Source: Chionis minor
Lineage: Eukaryota; Chordata; Aves; Charadriiformes; Chionididae
Length of the DNA stretch: 64,000 bases
Assembly: GCA_013398295.1 (NCBI GenBank)
Contig: VZSF01008879.1
Span: 1 to 64,000, forward strand
Direction of reading: 5' to 3'
The position numbers and the translations under genes are program-made. The notes under the pieces are model-generated. The model saw only the letters and a list, made by a program, of their open reading frames with translations. It had not been told where the DNA came from and made no database searches. This document shows, one piece after another, positions 38,366-50,800 of this stretch; position 1 is the stretch's first letter, and each line of letters begins with the position of its first letter.

Positions 38366-38496
38366 TATCTTCTGAAAGATGTGTGATGCTGATCTGTAAG
38401 GTCTATCTAAGTTTAAGATGCATGGGAAGAGCACTGTGAACAAAAGGCAGGGGTTGAAAAGAGAATTTCATGGGGCTCAGGGCAAGGGACCACCCC

Positions 38497-38763
38497 AGTT
38501 TCATTTTGTTCAGACCCTGCATCTCAAACAGGGAATCTGGGATGTGAGGAGGGGATTCGTGTGCTTGGGTCCACATGGCAGTTGCTTGCAGGACCCCTGT
38601 GGTCTCCTGTGGGGTGGTTTTTTCAGGTTACATGGCGTTTTTGAGCATGCCGCAGCTGGCTGAGAAAATGAAAATGTTCTTTGTGGTGGGTTCTGCCTAC
38701 ACTTCATGTACAAGTAAAGGTCCAGTATTAAGTCTTTTCTATCTTCCTGATCCAATGACTAAG
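38497..38763 (+). pseudogene. Orphan duplicate of gene B intron 5 and exon 6
   Basis: 38627-38763 is a 137-nt exon 6 with acceptor GGTTTTTTCAG and donor GTAAGT, encoding YMAFLSMPQLAEKMKMFFVV and KGPVLSLFYLPDPMTK with no stop. The copy extends into the upstream intron: a phrase at about 38497 (CAGTTTCATTTTGTTCAGAC) matches gene B at 34998. No further exons follow on this strand, so it cannot make a lipase alone. It lies beyond the gene B poly(A) signal. Confidence 0.82.
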
Positions 38764-39249
38764 GTAAGTGTTGTGTGTTTTGGTTTTCTCATCCTAATTA
38801 GTTATGCAGTTAATAATTGATAGTTGAAATCAGGAAACAAGAGTTACTTTTGCCGCTGTGCTGAATGAGACACACAAATTCAATCTATTAATCCTCACAA
38901 GTTCAATCTATTAATAGAGCTCAGCTGGGTAGGAAGTTCCCCAGTGTGGGGTACTACCCCTTTGCTTGATGCAGCAAGGGAAAGCCAAGGTGAGAAAGAC
39001 ACAGCCTCCTGGGGAAGGTACTGCTGGGGTCTTGAAGGACAGTGAGAAGCAAGCAGTGAGCAGAGGTGCTGCATGCAAGGAGGATGCTCCGAGTCTTTCC
39101 CTTACATCTCAAGAGTGCCTTCCACCCATGGGGTGGCAAGACATGGGGTGTACCATCTGACCCTCTCCAGGAGACCTGAAGAGGTTCTCATTGTTGAAGA
39201 GCCACTCTGAAAGGCACAGAGAGTGCCTGGAGCCCCAGGGACAGCCCAA

Positions 39250-39760
39250 GAGGCCAAACTGTCCCCCTTGCAATTGGAGGCAAGGTGGTGACCCAAATGA
39301 CAAAGGACGAATACAGTGACCAGCTGGCCAACAGCCCAGCACAGCCTGGGGACCATGCCCTGAGACCCCCAGGTGCAGGTGCCAGGGGAAGGGATGGGGA
39401 GAGCCTGGCTGGTCCCTTGGGGAGGACTTTGGACACACCACTCACAACCCAAAAGGGGTGGGTTTGGCCTCCTGCCACTTACAATGCTCAAGAGCTGCTC
39501 AGGGTTGTTGTGGCTGGCTCCCGTGCATGGGACGGCATTGCTGAGGGCCTGGGCGAGGCACAGGGTCACCAGCAGCAGCCACATCCCACCTCTCTGCAGC
39601 GCCTCGGGGATAACGGAGTTGGTGTGAGCAGGAGGGTGGGTGTGCTGGAGGCACTGAGCAAACGCTGTGCAGCTCCACAAGCAGGAGCACCCAGCAGCAC
39701 GTGAGTGGCGAGAGCTGGGGGACCCCACGGGGTGCAGGGGATGAGCGAGGGCAGGAGGCA
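39250..39760 (-). pseudogene. Orphan inverted duplicate of gene B start region
   Basis: On the minus strand a start exon occupies 39584-39483: MWLLLVTLCLAQALSNAVPC and on to EQLLSI, 34 codons, donor GTAAGT, the same length as gene B exon 2. Similarity to gene B also covers the DNA before it (GCAGAGAGGTGGG before the ATG) and the start of the next intron. No exon 3 is found downstream (towards 38 kb) in this orientation. With the plus-strand exon 6 next door this looks like a duplicated B-like gene that was inverted and largely deleted. Confidence 0.8.
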
Positions 39761-40024
39761 GGGAATGAAATGGAAAAGGAGCTTTGAGTTGGGCACAACT
39801 GGCAAAGGTCAAAGTAGTAGGAGACAGTAGTCACCAGAGCCTCCTTGCTGTGCCAAGTAAAGTTAAAAGCCTTGTGATTTTCTGCTGATAAAATGTGCAA
39901 GAGGAGCTTGGAGGGCTTGAGTCCTTCCTCACCTCATAATTCTACTTAGCTATGACTCTCCAATGAGATTGTTTCTTGCCAAGCCTTCCCTGTGCATCCA
40001 ATTCAACTTCTTAGTGTTTAAATG

Positions 40025-40040
40025 AAAAAAAAAAAAAAAA
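40025..40040. repeat. Poly(A) tract
   Basis: Sixteen A. No element body is recognised upstream. Confidence 0.85.
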
Positions 40041-41434
40041 CCAAACCCAAAAACCACATCAAGACAAGAAGAGTGAATTCCAGCAACTCTGTTTACCCTG
40101 GAGGGGTTAACTCATTAATGGCTGTTTGAACCAACCATATCATCTTTTTTTTCCCTATATTTGTGCAGCATTAAACAGGGCAGGAATTTGCAGTGTCGCA
40201 AGTTAGTTTCAGAATCTGGGGACAACTGACAAGGCTGGTTGCCTGAAAGCAGTGTCACTAACATGGAACAGAGCTACCTGGCTGCTGAGCCTCACAGCAT
40301 CTGCAGAGGAGTACCTGCAGAAGGCATTTCTGCTTCTTTGAGTATGCCTGTGGGCACGTGCACAGAAATAGATCCAAGAGCATGCGCAAATTTGCCACAA
40401 ATTCTGTAATAAAAAAAGGAGAAAGAAGCTTCAGAAGCAGAAAAACCAGACAAATTATGTTGAATAACTAGGTGGAAACAAGGGGCCTTGAACAATGTCC
40501 CCAGCCAGAAGCAGGGCTGGAACATCTTTCCAGAGCCCACCAAGAAGAGTAGAAGAGCATCTCATTTTCCTGATTCTACCTTATCAATGGGACTATTCAG
40601 AGATAAATCCTGTAATTGCCAAAACATTCATCTGCCAGCTTGTAGGAGCAGAGGAGCCTAGCACCAGGTACGGATGAGTCCTCTGTATATGCCTTTCGCC
40701 CTGCCGAGTGGGGCAAAAGCTTGCGAGCTCCACCTTTTATGCCGGGACTGAGAAATGGCAGAGTATTGCAATTTGAATATATGAAGCTGACACCAAGAAG
40801 AAGATGACCTGGGTAAACAGGGAGTCCCTCTTGGCGTTGCCCATTGACCAGAACTGAGCTATTTCTATCTTGTCAGCAACTCTAGGACTCAGGAGAAAAA
40901 CCTTGGCTTGAAAACCTGACCGAAAAGGTGGACAATCAGAAACAGCAACTGAGGGAGATCAAAGGTTTCCGAGGAACAGACAGCAGCATCTCCCCACCTC
41001 ATTGATAATTGCCCAGCCATCAGAGCCACTCAGTGCCTGCATTGGGTGCGCTGAGCACATTCATGACAGCTGACAGCATGCTATCCCCATCTCCTTATCC
41101 CCATCTCCTTATTACGTGTGCTTGCCAGTATGTAAAATAGTTGTTTGCCTGTAGAGTTCTGCATGATTCTGTCTGCAAGTCTGCACATGGTAAAAGATGC
41201 CCACCGTGATGCAAAGAGCAGAAGGTTTTAGGACCTCCAATCCAAAGAAAATAAAAATGCTGGCAATCTGGTTGGATTAAGACTCAGTGAGATTAATTTG
41301 CAACCTCTGCATCCCTTGCCTTTTAACAGAGACAAAAATATGTTCAAAGGATAAAGCATTGCTCTCTAACCCAAACTGACGTCAGCCAAACAGCTTGTGG
41401 GACTGGAAAGGCAGTCTCAAAGCATCTGGTGGTA

Positions 41435-41455
41435 CCGCCACCACCACCACCACCG
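41435..41455. repeat. (CCA)n microsatellite
   Basis: Run of about seven CCA triplets. Confidence 0.85.
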
Positions 41456-44428
41456 TTCTGGAAGTCTGCAAGACACTGCTTAATTTAGAGCCTGCAGCTC
41501 TGTGTTTGCAAAGGTGTACCAACCCCTGACCTGTATCTGGATAATAAAAGGAGAAGAAGTCACTTCAGGGTGCATCAGTCAAAGTCAATCTGTCAACAAA
41601 CTGCCTAATAAAAGGTTGATAAAAGTAAGAAATTGATATGCAGGATTAGAGGGCATTGCTGTCAGTTTGCAACATAAAGCTCAAGGTAATGAGGACAAAT
41701 CACATATACTTAAGACTTCACCTTCAAACAACACACTTCAGGTTCTTCTTTCAAGTGAAATGAAGTCAGGCTCATGTTATTTCATCCACAAAATGATGAG
41801 AACTCAGAGAAAGTCCACTGCTTCCCAAATTGGAATCTTTCATGAATAATGAATTTGCTGCACCAAAGTAGAGAAGCTCAGGAGCCAAAGACCAGAAGGT
41901 CTATCTGTCACTGGTGTCACATCAAGCCCAACCACAAACTTGCTGAGCTCCACCCAAAAAAAAAGCCTGGAGATTTTTGCCCCCCTACTCCTATCGAGCC
42001 TGCAGCAGGACCTGCCTTTTCAGACAGGAGCTGGGATTTCCAGCCCAAATGGCCAACTGAAAATGGCCAACTCCTACTCATGTGCTCATGGGCCTGTTTG
42101 GGGCTTTCACCTGTATTGTGGTTTGAGCTCTTTAATTATTTAGAATTAAAAAACTAAGGCAAGGGTGTGTTCTCCATTTGTCCCACCATTGTCCATAAAG
42201 TCAGAGATTTTCAAGCCATCCCAAAAAGGCTGTTTTTCCAGGCCATGAGAAATCTGGGGAGATATAGAAATCACAGCAGCAATGGGACGAATTACCAGTT
42301 TCCCTCCTTCTCATTTATCTCCTGCTCCAGCTGCTGCCTGCTTCTTCCCAACATATTTTTTTTAATACTGGGACATAAATTTCCAGACACAATTTTTTTG
42401 CCCCAACTTCTTTGGTGTTTCTGAGTAAGAAAGTGGAAATACAAATGTATTTAACACCTGTAAATATCTGGCAGTCTTCAGACTTCAACCCTGCCTTTCA
42501 CCTTCTGGCCGTTTCATTCCTGATACTGACATAATTTCAGTGCATAAAGGGTGGAGTGGGCACATCTCTGTCCCTCTTTAATTTCTGGTTTGAGTACACC
42601 ATGACCTTTGGCTAAAATAATGTCTAGCGTGAGGCATTTTGCTTATGAAAATATGTGTCCCTATGTCGTCTTTTGCGTGAAACCACTGAATTACCTGCTG
42701 CACACCCTCAAATAGGGTGTCCTGACCATGTGTTGCCCGGCCCTGGGGCTCTTTCTCCATCAGTCACAGTGCCCTCATCCCAGTGATGGGAGCACCCTGC
42801 CCTGCAGCCCATGACTGTGTCCCCAGAGGCACCATGCATGCTGGTCCAGATGTCAGTCATCATGGAAACAGTTTAACAAAGAGGGTGTTGGCTGGTAAAC
42901 CTGATGGCACTTGAACAAGATCAACTGGTTTGTGTAAGCTTTTACCGCCTGTCTTAACTGCCAGTGTGTGCTTTGGGTTGGTTCTGGTGGCTCCTAGGAA
43001 GACACTGGTATTGCTTCTGCTTCCCCAAGGAGATGCCAAGAGGACAACCCAGGCAGGGTCTGTAGATGTGACATAGTGTTTAACATGGAAACAGACCACT
43101 GCTTTCGCAGACCTTTGCTGGAGGCATTGCAGGGTGGAAGATGTGGCAGCCCTTGTGGGTTAAGACCATGATGGGTGTCCTTCAGTGATTGTACTAGCAT
43201 GACCTGTCCTCCAGGATGACTCATGGGGAAACAAGCGACAGAGAGCAACACAGGGACCCAAGCTCACCGGGCACCTCCAGCCACTGGAAAGCCCCAGCAG
43301 ACACCCATCCAACTTCTCCTTGCTCAGCAGAGAGAAAGGCAGACCTGTGGGGCCAGGAGGGTCAGGCCAGGACCATCTCAACCACCCCACCAGCCGGTGT
43401 TGACAAGAGACTGGTGCTGAGATTGTCCCTCTCATGACACCTGTAGCTCTCTCCCCCTGCCTTCAGAGCCCTTCGCAACCCTCCGCTGCTCCCCTAGGGA
43501 CCTCAGGATTTCAGCTAGTGCAGTAGCAGCTCAGATCCTCCCCAAGCCAGCCAGCTGAGTCTTGCTCTTCAAGGAGCCTGCAAGCCCTCTCGCAAAAGCC
43601 TGTTTGACATCCTTTTACTTAGGGACATGTTCATCTGTCATCTGAGACACAATCTGCTAACTCAGCATGTGATGAAGTCTGGCATGCAGCCTTTTCAGCT
43701 TCAATTACCCTTCCTACGAAAACAGCATGCAATAAAAGAGGTCTTCTCCTTCCACACAGCAGTGGTGGCCTCACGGCAGTGCTGATGTGCATTGAGGACC
43801 TGGGTGTCATCCCAGTGGTTCCAGCAAGGGGCACTGTGTTTCCCAGTGCCCCGGGTGTCCACCAAGGTCACCTCACTGGCAGGAGATGCAGGGGATGCCA
43901 GAGCAGAAGGTCACCGGGGACTGTGTCTGGGTGATTTGGGGTAACTCTGAGTCCTGGCCAAGGGGCCATGCCCAGGGTCTCCAGTCCCCTCTGTAAAGCT
44001 GCTGGCCCTGGGGAAAGATTTGGGGTTTGTTTATTTATTTGTTTATTTCTGTACACCTCCTGGGTCCAGCCACGTGCCACATGTCTCATCTGCAAATGTC
44101 GCCTGCTGCTGGGAGCTGATTTATGTTCATTTCAGCAAGAATTTGGGTCATGGATTTGTTTTAGGGTTTTAGAAGAGAAAGAAAATGTTGAGGCATAACA
44201 AAGAAGACAAAGCAATTAGGGAAAAGCCCTTTTGTACCTAGGGTAAAGTACCAAGTCAAAGTTACGTTGTTGTTTGGGTTTTTTTATTTGGGCAAATTGT
44301 TTCTGCAGAACTGAAAGAGAATTAAAAAAAAAAAAAAAGAAGTGTTTAAACAGGATTAACTTAAGCAAGAATTTGTGCTACAGAAAGATGCTTACAGAAT
44401 TTCTTAAAGATAGAAAAGTAAGCAATTG

Positions 44429-44458
44429 TCTAATCTGATAATCTGATCATCTGATAAA
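44429..44458. repeat. Short tandem repeat, unit about 9-10 bases (ATCTGAT core)
   Basis: ATCTGAT occurs three times in close succession with one- to three-base spacers. Confidence 0.6.
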
Positions 44459-47353
44459 ATTTACAAGTCATTTTTTTAGAAGAGACTGGAAACAGACTGT
44501 CTTGAACAAACTGAAAGACCTGATTAGGTAAAGAGCATTACCTCAAAGGACAATTTTACTGAAAGTGTCTTGGAATGAGGCAGAAGCAACATATTTAGGA
44601 AGAAAACAGAGTTAAGCCATGAATTCTTTAGTGCGGCCAACATGGCTTCATGATATACCAGGAAACTGTAATGAATGCAAACTTCTCTTCATAAATAACT
44701 TCAATTGCATTGTCACTTCTGCTTGTTGACTTTGTTCTTCAGAGAAGAAAGGCTTAGGACAGGCCCTATAAAGAAGGCAGCAGAGGATAAAGCACAGAGT
44801 ATCACCACTCTGCCACAGCCATGGTGTGCTCTTGTGTTTTTCACTAGGAGTCACTCCATGAAACTTCTCTCCAAAGGATGCTGCAGATGCCAAAAGTTTA
44901 TACAGATTGATAAAGCAAGCGGGCAAAGACTTGCAATATCCATCATGAAGCATTCAATAGTATCCCGGCTGGCTTAGGAGGGTGGGAGGTTGTTGGCAGG
45001 AAGACTCCTGGCTGACTTGCTCTGCTCTGCTGGAGGCACGCTACAGGGTAAGGTGAGTGTTTCAGCTAGCACAAGAGTAGCATCCTACAGTGGTCAGCAA
45101 GGCATCAGGGACATCCAGCATCAGAGAGGAATCTCTGTCATTTGCTTCTACCAAGCAAATTCTAGTAATGAATTCTGTTATAAAAAATAATCCACAACAG
45201 CATTTGGAAAGACTATTCTCCACCCAAAATTGTTTTCTGTGTCCCCCCGCACCTCTCATCCATCTACTTTGCCTTTCATGGCTACTTCTAGGTGTTGCAG
45301 ATCTTTGAGGAACTCTTAAAGGAAGCATAACAGTCTGAAAATTTGTCAGTCCCTCAGTGCATGACTTTGAGTAATTTTTCCTTGAAATGTTGCTTCTCCT
45401 CACAACTAGATTCTTCCTCCCTGAAACAAGCTGATTCTTCTGATGGTCACATCATTAACATGTTGATCAAGTGTTTTTGGTGAGCCTCAGAATTTTAGCT
45501 GGCAGAAAAAAGGGTGTTATAAAACTAATGTTCTTCCTTTGGCTACAGAAAGAGTTGTCACCTCTGAGATGACCACATTCTCTGTAAATGCTGTGGTGCA
45601 AGAGATGCAGCATGGCACAGCATGTGGGGCTCCCCACTTGGATTCCCACCCATTTGATTGGTCTACAGATGTGTTGAACTGAAGAAAGAAGTGAGACCTC
45701 CTGACCACCAAATGAAATGGCCAGATGTGCAAGTGCAACCAAAAATAATAGACTTGCATCCATTCCAAAAGGGACCAGCTGGAACAAAAGTCAGAAAGAA
45801 AAATTCAAGTCTCCCCAAAAGGGAATTACAGCCTTCCTCAAGGAGCTTTCCACACCATAACAGACCCTCTTCTCTCTCTTGTTCAAGGGAAACACACCCA
45901 AAGACCTGCAATTCATCATAAGAGGTGCTGTACTAGGGGCGACCAGCTAGGTTGAAAGATGATGTCTTTCTGCATTGAAGGTTTAAAAACATTTCCTATA
46001 CTACAGCACAGGAAAAATAGCTACTTTTAAACAACAGCTGGTGAGTGTGAGATAGAGAACATCCTGGGGCTGCATGGGATGAGAAGGCTTCCTTCTCATG
46101 CCAGAAAGCATATGGACATGTTTAAGACAAGGAATAACTCCCTGACCTGTTTTCTTCTTGTCCACATGCCTCGATGAATCTAAAATATTGTTAAAAATGG
46201 GAAAAATACTCATCACCATGTTTACCATTGAAATTCAAGAAAACTCTTCTTCTGTTTCTAACTAAAGGTCAATGTCCTGAGTTGGGGATTAAGAGGATCT
46301 GCAAATTTTGTTCCATGTGAGCTCTAGTATAACAGTTCAGCCTCTATTTTCCATGTATGTAGGGACTCTGGGGTGAAAAGACATCTTCTCACATGCTCGC
46401 CCATGCACAGAAATGCTGCTACAATTTTGTTCAGAGCAGATGCTTAGAACCTGGCAATATTTAACACAATTTGTCCCAAACCTGTAAAGATATGAATATG
46501 TAGATGTCTTATTTCTTAAAGTAGCCAGACTTCACCCTATTTATTTGTGAAGTACTGATATTGATAATAATATTCAGCCAAACGTAGACTGAACCCTCTG
46601 TGGCACACCTGTGTGCCTGGCCAGCTTCATGAATGATGCGCTACCAGGGATGATTTTTGCAGCGCTCCTTGGGCACGTGTATACATACTGGATTGGAAGC
46701 AAGGACTTTAGTCATAAAATACGCAACACAGAATGAATGACTCAATCTTATTACCAAAACATCTCAGATAAACCCTAAGACATAGGCACTTTGTACGTTC
46801 CCTAAGCCTCTTTTTTATTTGGATTTTGCACGTTGCATATCAGAATCACATGCTGGACTGTCTTTCAGGATTTATTTCTTTCCTGATTGTTCCTTTTTGG
46901 CTTCTCGGTTGTTGAAAGAAAAAAAAACCAACCCACCCACATTACCACATTAAATCTGTGATTAATTGTATTTTTTGTTGAATTTCAAAAACATTAGTAC
47001 TGTATTGCCTCTAAGGAGATGTATTTGTGTGGTGGGTTTTCACCACAGACCTGTTAGATCTCTTTCTGATCCACATGGGTGGCTTTAAAGGTCCAGGGGC
47101 AACAATGCCAACTCTAACACAGCAATAGTCAATTTTGTGTCTCTGATGAAGGCAGGAATCAACTGAGTTGATTTGCTGAGACCCCCGGGTCTCAGCATAA
47201 TTGCAGGCACTGTAAAGCTAACTGCATGGGAAAGGCTACACAGGATCCATTGTGTCTCAGAGAACAGATCACCGTGTTATCAGTCTTAATGAAATGTCTG
47301 AAACCCCTGTTTCCTCATTTATGCTGCCTGTACTTTGCAAATAAACATGGCTG

Positions 47354-47446
47354 ATGAAGGGGGGAAAAAAAGAAAAAAAAAGGGGGGGGGGGAAGGGAAA
47401 AAGAGGAGGGGCGAAGGGAGGAAAAAAGAAAGAGGAAAGGAAATGA
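47354..47446. repeat. Purine-only tract (G/A)n
   Basis: About 90 bases almost purely purine on the plus strand, including runs of 9-13 A or G and one C at 47412. Located just past the 3' end of gene C. Confidence 0.85.
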
Positions 47447-47501
47447 AGTGCCAGTGAGGAAGTGCCCCTCCCTGTCACTGTTCTAGTTAAAAGTGGAACG
47501 T

Positions 47502-47507
47502 TTTAAT
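47502..47507 (-). promoter_or_regulatory. Possible poly(A) signal of gene C
   Basis: ATTAAA on the minus strand, about 115 nt after the gene C stop. Confidence 0.4.
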
Positions 47508-47621
47508 CAACTATATTCAGGTTGCCCAAATAATGATGAATTTCAAAATCTTGTAAGTATTTGAAAGTATTACTCTTACAAGACAAATCAGCAAAAAATG
47601 TATCAAATCAAAACAGCAGCT

Positions 47622-47855
47622 TTATGGATGCCTCTTCATCATGTCGACAATTTCCCAGTACAAAACCTCAGTTGCATCAAGCCCCAGTAAGAAATCCAGG
47701 TGGTTCCACTGGGGAATCACCTTGTGGTAGACCAGGTTCCTGACCTGGGGGAGCAGGAGGGCAACATCCCGGGGATCAGCCAGGCAGTCCACTCCACCAC
47801 TCCAGATGGCTGTTGGCACTTCCATATCCTTCACGTCGTAGAGTGGTGGACCCAT
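47622..47855 (-). CDS. Gene C exon 10 (Asp and His of triad)
   Basis: Residues 321-397, 234 nt. [32 protein letters not shown] with Asp343, [13 protein letters not shown] with His372, ends MKRHP and TAA. Acceptor ATCCTGTCAG. Confidence 0.92.
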   Translation of the reverse strand: MGPPLYDVKDMEVPTAIWSGGVDCLADPRDVALLLPQVRNLVYHKVIPQWNHLDFLLGLDATEVLYWEIVDMMKRHP

Positions 47856-50800
47856 CTGACAGGATGAAAAATGATGGTTTCACAAAGGAGAGACATTGCT
47901 GCAATGCAATAAAACATGCACCACGCCAGAGTAATCACTATTCTTTGGGAATTAAGAAAAAAAAGCTGGAAAGGTTTTCTTCTAGAAAGAAGAGAAAATT
48001 TAAACGATGCAGTGTAACCTTACTTGCTATAATCTAATGAGCAAATTAAATTAGTAAATTAAATTAGTAAATTTAATTTAAAGTAATTAGTAAATTAGTT
48101 CTGCCCTGTTAGAAATTCTGGTTCTGATACTACAGACAATTTGATCAACTTTGATAAGCAGGCAAAATTTTAGCTGCCCAGATCTAATGCTGCTGCAGGT
48201 GGATCATCCTGCTTCAAGCAGGAGGTTGGACTGGAGACCTCAGAGGTCCCTTCCACACAGCTCTGCTGTGGTTTGTGCTTACACTTCATGCAAGAAAATA
48301 CCCTTTCCTTCAGCTTCATAATAGCAGGAAAATGTTTGGAAGTAAGTTCTTGAAAATAAGACACATCTGGAGAGCTAATTTGGCTCAACCCCACCAGGAC
48401 TTGCCATCAGGTGATTTGTCATCACCGTATCTCCTTACCTGCAGTGCCATTATTCCAGTTAAAATGCATGCCACTTTCTGAATTCATTATTTCTTGCTTA
48501 AGGAAGGAAGAATCTTTTTTCCTAAACTATGCTATGACTCTGGTACACTTCTTGCCGTAGAACAAGAATTGCCCAAGCTCCCAAGGGATGCAGAGTTAAC
48601 TGCTCACCATTCACCTTGCGGCTGTAGGTCTGGGTGGCAGAAGGGCTTAGCACCTTGCTTTCTGTCATAGCTAGACAATTTACAACCAGCACGAAGACTT
48701 CAGTTTTATAGGTTTCAGATAGTAACTGGTCACACAGTCATTATTGTTGCTTTTCTATGGCAGATTATGGACCTTAACAAAAACACTGGCTAAGCAGAAA
48801 GCATCTAATACTTTGTTCCATTTAGAAGGTATTTGTAAAAGAGTTTAGAACAGAAAATATTGTTGCTCCAAGTGGAGGTCCTGCTGACTTGCTACTTGCA
48901 TGCCCACTTTGTGAAGGGAGGACAACAAATTCAAAGGAGTCGTACCAGCCTAATGCAAGCATGAATGGGAAAAGAATGTCTAAGTGAAAGGGAAGACCAC
49001 AACCTTGACCATTTGAAACAACTTACCTGTCTATAGCGAAGACGGTTATACATGCTTCCCCCATCATAAGCTCTCAGTGCACTGCTTTGAACTCCCTGCA
49101 GCAAATTCAGAAATGAAACGGTCTAAATGAAATCATAGTTCTGTGGGGGTGCAATCAGTTTAAGAGAGGAAACTCAAAAATTGGTTTTCATCATTGAACT
49201 GGCAAGATCTTTAAAGTGTATCCATATGTCTGCCATGGGCCCAGTACAACTAATTATTGTCATTAATTTGAATAAATGAACAGAGATTATGTTTATATAG
49301 TTTGTGGATGGGAGGAAACCAGGATGGGAGGAAATTAAAATGTTCTACAAAGTGGAATTATAATTCAAAATAGTTCTTGTAGACTGAAGAACAGCCTGAA
49401 ATTATATGATCAAAGATGTAGAGGTTGGAAGGTACCTCTGAACATATCTAGTCTAACTTGAGCAGGACTGTCAGCAATACAAGGTCAGGGTGGCCACGGT
49501 GTGGCCCTACTGGGACCTGAACCCCTCCCAGGATGGAGACTCCCTGCCCCCCCGGGGATCTGTCCCAGGGCTGCTCCTCGCTCCAGGGGAAGGAGGATTC
49601 CCCACCTCCAACCTGATCACAGAATCACAGAACCACAGAATGGTCGGGGTTGGAAGGGACCTCTGGATGTCATCTAGTCCAACTGCCCTGCCAAAGCAGG
49701 TTCCCCTACAGCAGGCTGGAGAGGAACGCATCTAGGCGGGTTTTGAATATCTCCAGAGGAGACTCCACAAACATTCTGGGCAGCCTTTTCCAGTGCTCTG
49801 GCATCCTCAAAGGAAAGATGGTTTTCCTCACGTTTAGATGGAATTTCCTGTGTTCCTGTTTGTGCATGTTGCCTCTCGTCCTGTCACTGGGCACCACTGG
49901 AAAGTCTCTGGCCCCATCCTCTTGACACCTGCCCTTTACACACTGATCAGCATTGATGAGATCCCCTCTCAGTCTTCTCTTCTCCAGGCTGAGCAGACCC
50001 ATGTCTCTCAGCCTTTCCTCATAAGGGAGATGCTCCAGTCCCTTGGTCATCTTCATAGCCCTCCTCTGGACTCTCTCCAGTAGTTCCTTGTCTTTCTTGA
50101 ACTGGGGAGCCCAGAACTGGGCACAGGACTCCAGATGTGGCCTCACCAGTGCAGAGCAGAGGGGAAGAATGATGTCCCTCCACCTGCTGGCCACACTCTT
50201 TTTAGTGCACCCCAGGATGCCATTGGCCTTCTTGGCCACCAGGGCACATTGCCGGCTCATGGTCATCCTGTTGTCCACCAGGACTCCCAGGTCCATCTCT
50301 GCAGAGCTGCTTCCCAGCAGGTCACCCCTAACCTGTACTGGTGCGTGGGGTTATTCCTGCCCAGGTGCAGGACCCTACACTTGCCCCTGATGAACTTCAT
50401 TATGTTCCTCTCCATCCAACTCTCCATCCTGTCCAGGTCCCGCTGAATGGCAACTCGGCCTTCTGGAGTGTCAGCCACCCCTCCCAGCTTCATGTCATCA
50501 GCAAACTGGCTGATGGCACGCTCTGTCCCCTCACCCAGGTTGCTGATGAATACATTAAACAGGACTGGACCCAGTACTGACCCCTGAGGAACACCACTAG
50601 TCACAGGCCTCCAACTGGACTCTGCCCCACTGATCACAACCCTCTGATCTCTGCCTGCCAGCCAGTTCTCCATCCACCTCACTGTCCAGTGATCAGTGTC
50701 ACTGATCCCCCTGGGCTGTAATTTGTGTTCATTGCCCCTAGTTTTGCTCTTTGTCACTCACTACTCATCAGAAAAGCTGAAGTCCAGTAAAGAATCTTAT

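Larger units (their letters stand above)
39813..47500. other. No gene recognised; intergenic between genes B and C
   Basis: About 7.7 kb of moderately AT-rich sequence with no lipase exon and no other recognisable coding segment. It holds simple repeats only: A16 at 40025-40040, CCA triplets at 41435-41455, a 15-base phrase TCCCCATCTCCTTAT repeated back to back near 41083-41112, an AATCTGAT-type repeat at 44429-44458, and a purine tract at 47354-47446. Confidence 0.45.

Noticed and set aside
40741..41640. Possible solitary LTR in the gene B-C interval.
   Set aside because: I could not find matching terminal sequences, a target-site duplication or a primer-binding site.
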